A stretch of DNA of 64,000 bases from Aldehydirespirator sp965116195 (GCA_965116195.1 OZ220491.1:1426001-1490000), one strand, 5' to 3'; counted from the first letter of the stretch, positions 33,813-42,369 are shown. Notes: generated by a model not told the origin, from the sequence alone. Numbers and translations: made by a program.

Positions 33813-35884
33813 ACCTGCTGCGCCTGTTGACCTGCGGTTCGGTGGACGACGGCAAGTCAACCCTGATCGGTCGGCTGCTGCACGACTCGAGCCAGCTTCC
33901 CGAAGATCGTCTTGCTGCTGTGTTCAAGGAGTCCGCGACCTCGGGCCACGCTGGTGGGCAGCTTGATCTGGCGCTGCTCGCAGACGGACTGCGCGCCGAA
34001 CGCGAGCAGGGCATAACCATTGACGTTGCGCATCTTTATTTCTCGACGGGTCGGCGCAGTTTCATCATTGCTGACACACCCGGCCATGTGCAGTACACCC
34101 GCAACATGGTGACGGGTGCGTCCACCGCCGCGCTGGCGGTGATCCTCGTGGATGCATCACGGGGCACCACCAACCAGACACGCCGCCACACAACAATCGT
34201 CAGTCTGTTGCGTATCCCGGCAGTGGTGATGGCCATCAACAAGATGGACCTGGTTGACTACCGGGAGGCTGTCTTCACAGAAATTGCTGCTGAGGTCACC
34301 GAGATGGCCCAGGCCCTGGAGTTGAGTCCGCCGGTGTGCATACCGATGTCAGCCCTGAACGGTGACGGGGTTGTGGAGCGCGGCAACCACATGAGTTGGT
34401 ATCAGGGGCCGTGCTTGTTGGAGCACCTTGAGCAGGTGGATGTCACCTCAGCGCCGTTCACGGGCCAACCTCCGGTCACAGATCAACACCCGGTCACAGA
34501 CCAACACCCGGTCACAGACCAACACCAGGGCACAAAACCGCAACCAGTCACAGAACAACAACATCAACAGCTACAAGAACAACAACAAGAAGAGCAACAA
34601 CAACTACAACAACAACAACGGCTGAGGCTTCCGGTGCAGTTGGAACAACAACAAGAAGAGCAACAACAACTACAACAACAACAACGGCTGAGGCTTCCGG
34701 TGCAGTTGATCATCCGACCCGATCACAGGTTTCGTGGCTACGCCGGCACGATCCGCGAGGGCACCTTGCGTGTCGGTGACCGGGTTCGAGTGGAACCATC
34801 GGGACATCTCACCGACATTGAGCGGATTGTCACCTTTGACGGAGACCTGACCGAGGCCGGTCCCGGTCGAGCTGTGACAGTCACCACCAGCGACGAGATC
34901 GACATCAGTCGCGGTGACCTGATTGTTGATCCTGTCCATCCGCCCCACCGCAGTCAGCAGGTCACAGCCACCCTGGTCTGGATGTCTCATGAGGTGCTTG
35001 TCACAGGACGCGAGTATCTGCTGGAGCAGGGCGGCCAGTCGCTCAGCGCCCGCGTGTCGCAGATCACCAGTCGCCTTGACTTCAACACGCTCAAACCGTC
35101 GCCCGCTTCAACTCTGGAACTCAACGACATCGCCCGGGTCGAAGTACACACCGACTCTGAGCTTGTCTTTGACTCCTACTCGCAGAACCGCAGCACCGGA
35201 TCATTCATACTGATTGACCGGGCCAGCCTGGCCACGGTTGCGGCCGGCATGATCGAAACGGACCTGCCAACCACGGCCTGGGACACCGAACCGAGACCCA
35301 CTGTGGAGCGCCAGCGCAGCTCGGTCAGCACCGCTGAACGGGCGGAACGTCTCGGCCAGCGACCCGCGACCATACTGGTGACCGGCCTGACCGGGGCCGG
35401 CAAGTCCACCATTGCGCGGGCTCTTGAGAGGGAACTGTTTGACCGGGGGCACGTCACAGTTCGCCTGGACGGCGAGAACATGCGCCTGGGAGTCAGCAAG
35501 GATCTGGGTTTTTCAGGCTTGGATCGTTCCGAGAACGTGCGCCGCACCGCTGAGTTGGCTCGCCTGCTGAACGACCAGGGTCTCATCACCATCGCGGCGC
35601 TGGTGGCACCGGATGCTGAAGTGCGCGAACGCGCCCGTGAACTGCTGGGAACGGACCGTTTCGTGGAGGTGTTTCTGGACACCCCGTTGAGCGTCTGTCG
35701 CTCGCGCGACACCACTGGACTTTATGAGGCAGCCCTGCGTGGCGAACTCAGAGGGTTTCCCGGCGTGTCAGCACCGTATGACAAGCCCACAGACGCCGAC
35801 CTGGTGCTTGACACGTCAAAGCTGGATGTTGAAGCCTGTGTGGAGGCAGTGATGGCTTGGCTCCAAACGCGCCTCTTCATCTGA
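33809..35884 (+). CDS. cysN: CysN-CysC fusion: sulfate adenylyltransferase subunit 1 and APS-kinase-like domain
   Basis: A 691-residue protein. Residues 1-215 are the CysN GTPase (GSVDDGKSTLIGRLL, DTPGHVQYTRNMVTGAS, NKMD). Residues about 300-510 are the beta-barrel domains (FRGYAGTIREG, ARVEVHTDSELVFDSY). Residues about 520-691 are an APS-kinase-like domain with P-loop GLTGAGKSTIARAL and DGENMRLGVSKDLGFS. Where active CysC has SFISPxR, this domain has ALVAPDA, losing the Ser, and RDPKGLY is RDTTGLY, so its kinase activity is doubtful. Residues about 220-300 are a Gln-rich insert before LRLPVQLIIRPD. It works with CysD. Confidence 0.92.
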   Translation: MDLLRLLTCGSVDDGKSTLIGRLLHDSSQLPEDRLAAVFKESATSGHAGGQLDLALLADGLRAEREQGITIDVAHLYFSTGRRSFIIADTPGHVQYTRNMVTGASTAALAVILVDASRGTTNQTRRHTTIVSLLRIPAVVMAINKMDLVDYREAVFTEIAAEVTEMAQALELSPPVCIPMSALNGDGVVERGNHMSWYQGPCLLEHLEQVDVTSAPFTGQPPVTDQHPVTDQHPVTDQHQGTKPQPVTEQQHQQLQEQQQEEQQQLQQQQRLRLPVQLEQQQEEQQQLQQQQRLRLPVQLIIRPDHRFRGYAGTIREGTLRVGDRVRVEPSGHLTDIERIVTFDGDLTEAGPGRAVTVTTSDEIDISRGDLIVDPVHPPHRSQQVTATLVWMSHEVLVTGREYLLEQGGQSLSARVSQITSRLDFNTLKPSPASTLELNDIARVEVHTDSELVFDSYSQNRSTGSFILIDRASLATVAAGMIETDLPTTAWDTEPRPTVERQRSSVSTAERAERLGQRPATILVTGLTGAGKSTIARALERELFDRGHVTVRLDGENMRLGVSKDLGFSGLDRSENVRRTAELARLLNDQGLITIAALVAPDAEVRERARELLGTDRFVEVFLDTPLSVCRSRDTTGLYEAALRGELRGFPGVSAPYDKPTDADLVLDTSKLDVEACVEAVMAWLQTRLFI
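34466..34709 (+). repeat. Gln-rich in-frame repeats inside cysN
   Basis: An 18-bp series (CCGGTCACAGACCAACAC) is followed by two 66-bp units from 34577 and 34643 (GAACAACAACAAGAAGAGCA, then CAACAACTACAACAACAACA, then CGGCTGAGGCTTCCGGTGCA). The second unit's end is the genuine LRLPVQL strand, so part of the conserved domain was copied. Confidence 0.92.
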
Positions 35885-36130
35885 TGCTCCGCTCGTGATG
35901 TGTCGCTTCATCTGATGCCAGAATTGTGATGGCGGGCATCATCTGGTGCAGAATTACCGGAGTGTCGCGTCATGAGATGCCCCGCTCGTGATGTGTCGCT
36001 TCATCTCATGCCAGAATTGTGATGGCAGGCTTCATCTGGTGCAGAATTACCGGAGTGTCGCGTCATGTGATGCCCCGCTCGTGATGTGCCCTTCGTCTTA
36101 TGTCGAGTTCGTGACACAACGCTTCATCTG
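35883..36130 (+). repeat. 93-bp repeats at the cysN/cysC junction
   Basis: GATGCTCCGCTCGTGATGTG begins at 35883, with close copies at 35976 and 36069, exact 93-bp steps. Inside and beyond them CGCTTCATCTGATG recurs at about 35904, 35997 and at the true cysC start (36120-36133), matching the cysN end CGCCTCTTCATCTGATG. The TGATG junction has been multiplied. Confidence 0.92.
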
Positions 36131-36790
36131 ATGACACGCTCGCCTGACATCGTGCGCAGTGAGGGGACGGTCACGTCCGAAGCACGGGCCGCCCTGCTCG
36201 GTCATGGTGCTGTGACGCTGTGGTTCACGGGACTGCCTGGCTCGGGCAAGTCAACCCTGGCTCACGCGGTGGCGGAGCAGCTGGTGGCGACAGGCGTGCT
36301 TGCCTTTGTGCTTGACGGCGACAACCTGCGCTTCGGTCTCAACTCTGATCTGGGTTTTTCGCCTGAGGACCGTGCCGAGAACATACGCCGCGCCGGTGAG
36401 GTCAGCGCGCTGCTGCACGAAGCTGGTGCCGTGGTGCTTGCCTCGTTCGTGTCCCCCTACCGCTCGGACCGTGACGGTGTTCGAGCGCTCCACGGGCCGG
36501 GAGCGTTCGTTGAAATATTCGTTGACGCGCCACTGCAGATTTGTGAGCAGCGCGACCCCAAGGGCCTGTACTCCAGGGCCAGGTCAGGAGCCATCACGCA
36601 CTTCACCGGTGTGTCCGCACCCTACGAGAAGCCGATCAACCCCGAACTGCACATTCGCACCGCCGAGATTGACATTGCCGAGGCCGTGGCGCTGATCACA
36701 GCAGAGGTGCTTGAGCGCATCCAGCATTCAGGCAAGCGCAGCACAAGTAGCGGTACATCAACACGCGGCACATCGCGCGCCCACCACTAG
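36131..36790 (+). CDS. cysC: adenylylsulfate kinase
   Basis: A 219-residue APS kinase converting adenosine 5'-phosphosulfate to PAPS. P-loop GLPGSGKSTLAHAVAEQL, DGDNLRFGLNSDLGFSPEDR, ENIRRAGEVSALL, ASFVSPYRSDRD with the expected Ser, RDPKGLYSRARSGAI and GVSAPYEKP are all intact. ATG 36131 lies in the last copied TGATG junction. This is probably the working kinase, since the domain fused to CysN lacks key residues. The last 20 residues are Ser/Thr/Arg-rich and repeat-like. No PAPS reductase is in view. Confidence 0.92.
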   Translation: MTRSPDIVRSEGTVTSEARAALLGHGAVTLWFTGLPGSGKSTLAHAVAEQLVATGVLAFVLDGDNLRFGLNSDLGFSPEDRAENIRRAGEVSALLHEAGAVVLASFVSPYRSDRDGVRALHGPGAFVEIFVDAPLQICEQRDPKGLYSRARSGAITHFTGVSAPYEKPINPELHIRTAEIDIAEAVALITAEVLERIQHSGKRSTSSGTSTRGTSRAHH

Positions 36791-37133
36791 CGTGATGATC
36801 ACATGAGCTCACTCATCGCTGCTACCCGGTTTCGGCCGCTGGAAGTTACTCCGGTTCGGACATCGAACTTTACTGCGGCTCGGCTACCGGAAGTTACTCC
36901 TGCTAGGACATTGGAGGTTACTCCGGCTCAGATTCCGGAGGTCACCCCGGTTCAGACACCGGCAGTTACTTCGGCTCAGATACCGGCAGTCACCCGGACT
37001 CAGACATCAGAAGTTACTCCGGCTCAGATACCGGCAGTCACCCCGGTTCAGATACCGGCAGTCACCCCGGTTCAGATACCGGCAGTTACTCCGGCTCAGA
37101 TACCGGCAGTCACCCGGACCCAGACATCAGAAG
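36791..37133. repeat. 24-bp-type repeat array between convergent genes
   Basis: Units such as CCGGCAGTCACCCCGGTTCAGATA and GAAGTTACTCCGGCTCAGAT are repeated about 12 times. The motif GTTACTCCGGCTCAG is also the 3' end (stop codon) of the minus-strand gene at 37134, so the array looks like amplified gene tail. A plus frame through it (PEVTPAQI repeats) is not considered a gene. Confidence 0.8.
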
Positions 37134-37343
37134 TTACTCCGGCTCAGGCGCTGGAATCTCCTGACGCAGGAGCTGCTCAGCTTTCAGGACGGCTGATCGG
37201 GCCCGAGCCATACGCTTCTCAGTGTCCGACGGCTTCGTGGCCCCGGCCTCAACCGATTCCCTGAGCTGCTCAAAAACAAGGTCAGCGATCTCCTCAGCAA
37301 TACCGGAAAGCCGGTCTGAAATATCATGAAGCTCATTGATCAT
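37134..37343 (-). CDS. small alpha-helical hypothetical protein
   Basis: A 69-residue charged, helical protein: MINELHDISDRLSGIAEEIA, DLVFEQLRESVEAG, then TEKRMARARSAVLKAEQLLR and a Pro/Glu tail. No membrane segment. ATG 37343 is favoured; the longer frame is antisense to the ClC gene. It is divergent from the ClC channel gene, with 30 bp between the starts. Family not recognised; coding pattern and helicity make it plausible. Confidence 0.6.
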   Translation of the reverse strand: MINELHDISDRLSGIAEEIADLVFEQLRESVEAGATKPSDTEKRMARARSAVLKAEQLLRQEIPAPEPE

Positions 37344-37373
37344 GTCTGATACGATAACAGCGCGGGACACTTG

Positions 37374-39065
37374 ATGCGGCACCTGACCCGCAGCTTCGGC
37401 GAGGCCCGTAACCCGCGCCTGCTGGCAGCATCGGCCGCCACCGGTGTCATCGTCGCGGTGGTTGTGGCCGCGTTCGAAACGGTCACGCTGCACGTGGTAC
37501 TGGACCGTCTGCTGGAACAGAGTCTCTGGGTGCTCGCCCTGGCACCCATTGTCGGTATCGCCGTGTCCAAGGCCCTGCTGCGCACCGTTGGCATGGGTGT
37601 CTCAGGGTCTACTTCTGATGAGTACATACGTGCTTTCCATGACCGTCATCCCCGCATCCCGATCAGATACCTCCCGGCGAAGTTGCTGGCCGGTGTCGCC
37701 ACCATCGGCGGCGGCGGTGCAGTCGGTCTGGAAGGCCCGTCGATCTACACGGGTTCCACGCTGGGACTATTCGTGCATGAGCGGCTCGGTGCGTTTTTCC
37801 GCCGTGATGAAGCGCGCATTCTGCTCACGGCTGGAGCCGCTGCCGGCGTTGCCGCCGTGTTCAAGACCCCGGCGACGGGCGTGATCTTCGCCCTTGAAGC
37901 GCCTTATCGCGATGATGTCACACCGCAGGCTCTGCTGCCGTCGTTGATTGCCTCAGCAGCTGGTTATGCCACCTTTGTGTTCATAGTGGGTTCCACCCCG
38001 GTTGTGCCGTTTTTGGGAGAAGGCCCCATGACGGCTGATGCTGAGTCGGTACTGGATGTGCGGATTGATGACCTTTTGGGAGCGTTGATACTGGGCATCG
38101 CAGCCGGACTCGGAGGGCGTGGCTTTGCCTGGTTGGTGCGCCGGGCCAAAAAGGCCTCCCGCACCATCTCCTGGCCCCGCTGTGCTGTGGCCGCAGCCGC
38201 GGCCACAGCTGCTCTCACACTGTTGTCAGACTGGGCGTTCGGCGAAGTCCTCAGTCTGGGTCCCGGTACGAGAGCCATGGAGTGGGTCGTGCAGCAGGAC
38301 GCCTTGGAACTGATAGCGCTGCTCTTTGGTATCCGGGTTGCTGCCACTCTTGCCACATTGGTTGGCGGAGGCGTGGGCGGCCTGTTCATTCCGCTCGCCA
38401 CTCTGGGTGTGATTGTCGGACAGTTCGTGGGAATCATGCTGGACACCGAGGCCACCGGCCTGTACCCGACGTTGGGGCTGGCGGCCTTTTTGGGGGCCGG
38501 CTACCGAGCACCCATAGCTGCGGTGATGTTCGTGGCCGAGACCACAGGCGCGGTGGGCGCGTTCGTGGTGCCTGCGCTGGTGGCTGCGGCGGTGAGCCAG
38601 GTTGTGGGCGGCCCGTCCTCGGTGGCTGAATACCAGAGATCCGTCCGGTTGGGACACCTTGAGCAGCGCTTCACGCTGCCACTGAGTTCAATACTCACAA
38701 CCGATGTCTTGACCGTGCCTCCCGATGCAACAGTGTCGGAGTTCGTCTACATGCATGTGTTGGGCAGGCGCGAGCGTGTCGTGCCCGTCGTGTCAGGCAG
38801 CACCTATCTGGGAATGGCCCAGCTTGCCGCCCTTTCCTCGGTTGACCGTGAGGCATGGGAAACCACGACGGTGGGAGCCATGATGACCACCGGCCTGGCT
38901 TCGGGTTCACCATCGTGGACAGTGCGCGATGCGGTTGTGGCCATGGAAGCGTCCGACATGGACGTGATCGCCGTGACCGACACTGCCGGCAACTTCATCG
39001 GAGTCGTCACCGAGGACGATGTGGTGCGGCTCGGTGAGATCCTCGACCAGACAGAAGGACAGTAA
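37374..39065 (+). CDS. ClC-family chloride channel/transporter with CBS domains
   Basis: A 563-residue membrane protein with about ten hydrophobic helices. The ClC motif GxEGP is GLEGPSIYTG near residue 121, keeping the gating Glu, and GGVGGLFIP matches GxFxP. The Ser-containing selectivity motif GSGIP is not conserved (GVSGST), so ion preference is uncertain. The C-terminal about 120 residues contain two CBS motifs (ILTTDVLTVPPDATVSEFV and WTVRDAVVAMEASDMDVIAV), which bind adenine nucleotides. ATG 37374 follows TTG 37371. Monocistronic. Confidence 0.9.
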   Translation: MRHLTRSFGEARNPRLLAASAATGVIVAVVVAAFETVTLHVVLDRLLEQSLWVLALAPIVGIAVSKALLRTVGMGVSGSTSDEYIRAFHDRHPRIPIRYLPAKLLAGVATIGGGGAVGLEGPSIYTGSTLGLFVHERLGAFFRRDEARILLTAGAAAGVAAVFKTPATGVIFALEAPYRDDVTPQALLPSLIASAAGYATFVFIVGSTPVVPFLGEGPMTADAESVLDVRIDDLLGALILGIAAGLGGRGFAWLVRRAKKASRTISWPRCAVAAAAATAALTLLSDWAFGEVLSLGPGTRAMEWVVQQDALELIALLFGIRVAATLATLVGGGVGGLFIPLATLGVIVGQFVGIMLDTEATGLYPTLGLAAFLGAGYRAPIAAVMFVAETTGAVGAFVVPALVAAAVSQVVGGPSSVAEYQRSVRLGHLEQRFTLPLSSILTTDVLTVPPDATVSEFVYMHVLGRRERVVPVVSGSTYLGMAQLAALSSVDREAWETTTVGAMMTTGLASGSPSWTVRDAVVAMEASDMDVIAVTDTAGNFIGVVTEDDVVRLGEILDQTEGQ

Positions 39066-39271
39066 CACAAGGACAGTAACCGGCTGGGTTGACGGTGGAT
39101 TGACAGTCCGCGACGGGGTTGGACGCAGCCCCGGACCGGTACCCGGAGCCGACGACACACCCAGGACCGACGATGTACCCGGAGCCGGGCGATGTACCAG
39201 GGTTGACGATGTACTCAGCACCGGCGATGTTCAGCCGTCGTTGCTGACCGGCTGCTCAGTCCCCGTTTCGC
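39066..39271. repeat. spacer of short GATGTACCCGGAGCC-like repeats
   Basis: ACCCGGAGCCGACGA, GACGATGTACCCGGAGCC, GGCGATGTACCAGGG and GACGATGTACTCAGC recur with steps of about 20-30 bp between the convergent ClC gene and the small minus-strand gene. ACAAGGACAGTAAC is also doubled at the ClC stop. Confidence 0.6.
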
Positions 39272-39475
39272 TCAGTCCTCGTCATGATCCGGCGTGGTGC
39301 CCTGGGACTCCAACTCCTCGGACTCGAACTCCTCGGCCCAAGAAGCATGCTCCGGCTTCACGTATTCATCTACATCTGGTTCATTGAAGGATTCGATCAG
39401 CCCGTGAAGGTCGTCCATTTGTGAGCGCTTGAACTTGCGGGCTTCCTCATACCTTCGGTGTCGCCCCTTCTTCAC
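39272..39475 (-). CDS. small charged conserved-type protein
   Basis: A 67-residue protein: KKGRHRRYEEARKFKRSQ, then an acidic half (ESFNEPDVDEYVKPEHASW, EEFESEELESQ). Similar short KKGRHRRYEEAR proteins are common in actinobacteria, without known function. GTG 39475 is chosen because GGGAG precedes it by about 8 bp; the frame opens at 39508. It lies directly downstream of rnd on the same strand. Confidence 0.65.
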   Translation of the reverse strand: MKKGRHRRYEEARKFKRSQMDDLHGLIESFNEPDVDEYVKPEHASWAEEFESEELESQGTTPDHDED

Positions 39476-39541
39476 GGCTACAGCTCCCGGTTGACGATTT
39501 CGCAACACAAGACTACAGCTTGCGCCGACGGATGAGACACA

Positions 39542-40714
39542 TCAATCCGACCGGTGCAGTGGAAGGCCGCTTCTCCGCTCCATCACCAGGACATCACCGT
39601 CAAAGGCAAGGGCTGCCTTCCCCGCCACCAGGCTGCGGATCGGCTCACCCATCATCTCATATCGCCAGCCCCGCAGCAGGCGGGCATCAGGTTCACCCCG
39701 CACGAATGCCTCCACATCGGCTCGGGTCGCCAGCAGGGAAGGTTCAATCATGCGCTCACGTGCCAGTTGAGCCAGCCAGGAGGTCACCAGACCAATCGCC
39801 GGCCTCAGACGCTCCAGCACATCTGAACGCTTGTGCGGCAGGCGAGGCGGACGCCAGGTTGACTCAATCCCAGCCGCCACCGCCTCAAGGATGGGCTTGC
39901 CGTAACGCCCGGCTGCAACACCCCGGCCAACGCCGCGCACCTGCGCCAACTCTTCCACAGTGCGGGGTTTGGCCTGCGCAATCGACACAGTGGCCTGATC
40001 CGAGATCACGTGGCGCGCCGGGTGGTTGGTCTTGGCGGCCATCTGCTCGCGCCACGCTGCAACCGCGCGCAGAACGGGCAAATCGCTCTTGCGCAGGTGG
40101 CGAACATCCTTCAGCTTGCTCCAGGCATCCTCGGGGTCTCGTTGACGGGGGATTCGCTCCAACAACAGCTCGAACTCCTCCTCGGCCCAGCTAAGTCGCC
40201 CCATCTCGTCAAGGCGAGCCGCGAGCCGGTCATGTACTTCCAGCAGATGCGCCACGTCATTGGCGGCGTACTTGAGTTGCGATGCCTTGAGCGGTCTCAC
40301 CAGCCAATCGGTCAGACGGTCCGCCTTGGCAGGACGCCAACCGATCTCGGTTCCATACAGCGATGCAAGTGACGGCTTGCCGCCCCCGACAAAGCCCGAG
40401 GCGATCTGTGTGTCAAAGATGCGTCTGGGCATGGTGCCACAGCAAAGCTCCAACACCTCAAGATCCTGGCTGGCTGCGTGAGCGACCATGAGTGGATCGT
40501 GTTGCAGCACCTCGGCGAGACAGGAGACATCCACTTCCAGCGGATCAATGAGCACGACATTGCCGGGCCAGGCGATCTGTATGAGGGCCACCTGCGGGAC
40601 GTAGGTGCGTTCGCTGTGGAACTCGGTGTCAAGGGCGAACCTGGGTTCTGCACACAATGCGTCCACGACATCACGAAGTTGCCGAGCCGAATCGACATAG
40701 CGGTAGGGAGTCAC
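39542..40714 (-). CDS. rnd: ribonuclease D
   Basis: A 390-residue DEDDy 3'-5' exoribonuclease that trims tRNA precursors and other RNAs. Exo motifs: FALDTEFHSER (residues about 26-36), AHAASQDLEVLELC, and YAANDVAHLLEV with the Tyr/Asp. After RIPRQRDPEDAWSKLKD comes an HRDC-type helical domain (VLRAVAAWREQMA). GTG 40714 is chosen: it overlaps the mobA stop as GTGA. The longer frame to TTG 40747 runs through the mobA tail. Confidence 0.92.
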   Translation of the reverse strand: MTPYRYVDSARQLRDVVDALCAEPRFALDTEFHSERTYVPQVALIQIAWPGNVVLIDPLEVDVSCLAEVLQHDPLMVAHAASQDLEVLELCCGTMPRRIFDTQIASGFVGGGKPSLASLYGTEIGWRPAKADRLTDWLVRPLKASQLKYAANDVAHLLEVHDRLAARLDEMGRLSWAEEEFELLLERIPRQRDPEDAWSKLKDVRHLRKSDLPVLRAVAAWREQMAAKTNHPARHVISDQATVSIAQAKPRTVEELAQVRGVGRGVAAGRYGKPILEAVAAGIESTWRPPRLPHKRSDVLERLRPAIGLVTSWLAQLARERMIEPSLLATRADVEAFVRGEPDARLLRGWRYEMMGEPIRSLVAGKAALAFDGDVLVMERRSGLPLHRSD

Positions 40715-41502
40715 CAGCTGCTCAACGGTGTCGGCTGTCGGTCGCAAACCTCAGATGGGAGGTCATTGGGACTGAAGACTTCAGCAGGGCGGTCAATCCG
40801 ATCCGCAACTCCTTCGGGGAGGTCGGCAGGACTGAGGACTTCAGCAGGGCGGTCAATCCGATCCGCAACTCCTTCGGGGAGGTCGGCGGGGAGATCAGCG
40901 TCGCGAAACCACCCCGATTCCGGCAAGTCCAGCATCACTATGTTCAATTCCTGCGCCGCCAGTCTGGGTGCCCGCATCCCACGGGTGAACGCCTCGTCCA
41001 GCAAGCGACGGCTGCGCAGTCGCCAGGCACCATGCAGCCACTGCGGGGTGCCATCGCCAAGCGGGATCACCGCATCTGTACAGCGTCTGCTGTCTGCGAG
41101 TTGAGCCAGAACGGAGCGCACCGCAGCCGGGTCCGGTTCAATCACGTCACAGGGCAGGGTCACCACTGTCCCGGTCTTGGTCTTGGTGTCGGTCCCGGGT
41201 CCAGCCCGGTGGTCAAGCTGGTAAAGGGCTGTGATGACACCACCCAGCGGTCCCTCGCCAGGGTGGCGGTCGGGACATGAGGGCAGACCGAGCGCGTCCA
41301 AGCGAGCACTGTCACCCCCCACGACCACCACTTCTGACAGGCCGGCTTGGCGCAAGGCCGACACAGCACGCTCAACCATGGTCACGCCGCCGAGGGTGAT
41401 GAACGCCTTGTCGGTACCCATCCGTCGGCTGGCACCGCCCGCCAGAACTGCGCCAACACAGCGAGCATCCGTTGGTACCAGCATTGACGTGTTTGCTGAC
41501 AT
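40711..41502 (-). CDS. mobA: molybdenum cofactor guanylyltransferase
   Basis: A 263-residue nucleotidyltransferase adding GMP to molybdopterin. Seen: VGAVLAGGASRRMGTDKAFI (GTP-binding loop), VVVVGGDSARLDALGL, GEGPLGGVITAL, VVTLPCDVIEPD. ATG 41502 follows AAGGTGGGGG; the frame to 41550 is unlikely. The final about 60 residues are two copies of ADLPEGVADRIDRPAEV, an in-frame 60-bp duplication extending past the normal end. GTGA overlap with rnd implies coupling. Confidence 0.88.
   Translation of the reverse strand: MSANTSMLVPTDARCVGAVLAGGASRRMGTDKAFITLGGVTMVERAVSALRQAGLSEVVVVGGDSARLDALGLPSCPDRHPGEGPLGGVITALYQLDHRAGPGTDTKTKTGTVVTLPCDVIEPDPAAVRSVLAQLADSRRCTDAVIPLGDGTPQWLHGAWRLRSRRLLDEAFTRGMRAPRLAAQELNIVMLDLPESGWFRDADLPADLPEGVADRIDRPAEVLSPADLPEGVADRIDRPAEVFSPNDLPSEVCDRQPTPLSSW
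40776..40890 (-). repeat. 60-bp duplication at the mobA 3' end
   Basis: GACTTCAGCAGGGCGGTCAA, then TCCGATCCGCAACTCCTTCG and GGGAGGTCGG, occurs twice at exactly 60-bp spacing, in frame with mobA, with a diverged third piece at 40756-40780. Confidence 0.9.
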
Positions 41503-41550
41503 TCGCCCCCACCTTCTGTCCCCTGTACCCCTATGTCGGGCTTGCATCAC

Positions 41551-41672
41551 CTCGCCGGGGTGTGGTTGCTGACGTATTGTGCATATGGTGCAACCAAGTT
41601 CAGCCTGATGAGACCCAAAAGCAAATGAGGGTGTGGATGCTGACGTATTGTGCCATATGGTGCCACCTGCTG
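41551..41672. repeat. 71-bp duplication upstream of mobA
   Basis: GGTGTGGTTGCTGACGTATT plus GTGCATATGGTGC at 41559 recurs as GGTGTGGATGCTGACGTATT plus GTGCCATATGGTGC at 41630. No gene. Confidence 0.8.
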
Positions 41673-42155
41673 CTACTCCTGTGACTCATCAGGCGGCGGT
41701 GGCCAGTGGGGATCAAGCTGCCGCAGAAACAGAGCACATCGTTCGGCCTCGCCGACCTCGGCTATGGCCGCGGCGACACGTTGCAGTCCGCTCAAGGCCC
41801 GAAGAAAACCGCGGTTGGTGACGTGTACCCAGCGAACATATCCGGAGCCTCGCCAACCACTGGCCCTCAAACGGTCAAGTCCGCGGTGATAGCCGGTACG
41901 AAAGGCCGCGTAGGCCAAGGCCGAACGTGAGTCACGCTGCTCAAGTTGCTCGCCAAGGGCAGCCCAGGCCTCCAGGCACTCCGGCCAACGGGTACAGACT
42001 GCGCCGATCAGGGTCACCGGATCCCGGCTGTCCTCAACGGCCGCCTCAAGCCCCGCCAATGCCTCCGCCGGCTCAGCATCAAGTACCGTCTCGGGCGGGC
42101 CGGAACTGAACAACGTCACCGGTGCGTCACTCACATCCGCGAGGTTAGCCGACAC
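41673..42155 (-). CDS. DUF3151 protein
   Basis: A 160-residue actinobacterial protein: VTLFSSGPPETVLDAEP, RWPECLEAWAALGE, LAYAAFRTGYHRGLDRLR, GWRGSGYVRW, NRGFLRALSGLQRVAAAIAEV, AERCALFLRQLDP. This matches DUF3151, which is near-universal in actinobacteria and of unknown function (helical, TPR-like in appearance). ATG 42155 is used. Confidence 0.85.
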   Translation of the reverse strand: MSANLADVSDAPVTLFSSGPPETVLDAEPAEALAGLEAAVEDSRDPVTLIGAVCTRWPECLEAWAALGEQLEQRDSRSALAYAAFRTGYHRGLDRLRASGWRGSGYVRWVHVTNRGFLRALSGLQRVAAAIAEVGEAERCALFLRQLDPHWPPPPDESQE

Positions 42156-42369
42156 AGCGACCGCGGGACGTGAACTTCGGATGCAAGCTCGTCCTCGTCG
42201 CTGGCTCCGCTAGGCCGCCGACAACACTGCGACCCATGGACATGGACTCCGAGTGCAAGCCCACGCCGGCCAGACTCAAAGGCCCGCGCCCGCAACCGTG
42301 CTGCCATGGCGACCTCAAAGGGCATTGGTTCCCTCACCCCGGAAACCGGCATCACTACGCTGAACCGGT
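42156..42369. other. divergent spacer with a decayed duplication
   Basis: GGGACGTGAACTTCGGATGC plus AAGCTCGTCC and TGGACATGGACTCCGAGTGC plus AAGCCCACGCC, about 72 bp apart, look like old copies of one sequence. It should hold promoters for DUF3151 and the plus-strand small gene; none assigned. Confidence 0.45.

Noticed and set aside
36803..37264. A 153-residue PEVTPAQI-repeat protein
   Set aside because: It reads through an array derived from the 3' end of the minus-strand gene; no ribosome site and no conserved domain.
39520..40194. Plus-strand 224-residue frame opposite rnd
   Set aside because: Antisense shadow of RNase D, Pro/His/Arg-rich and without similarity to known proteins.
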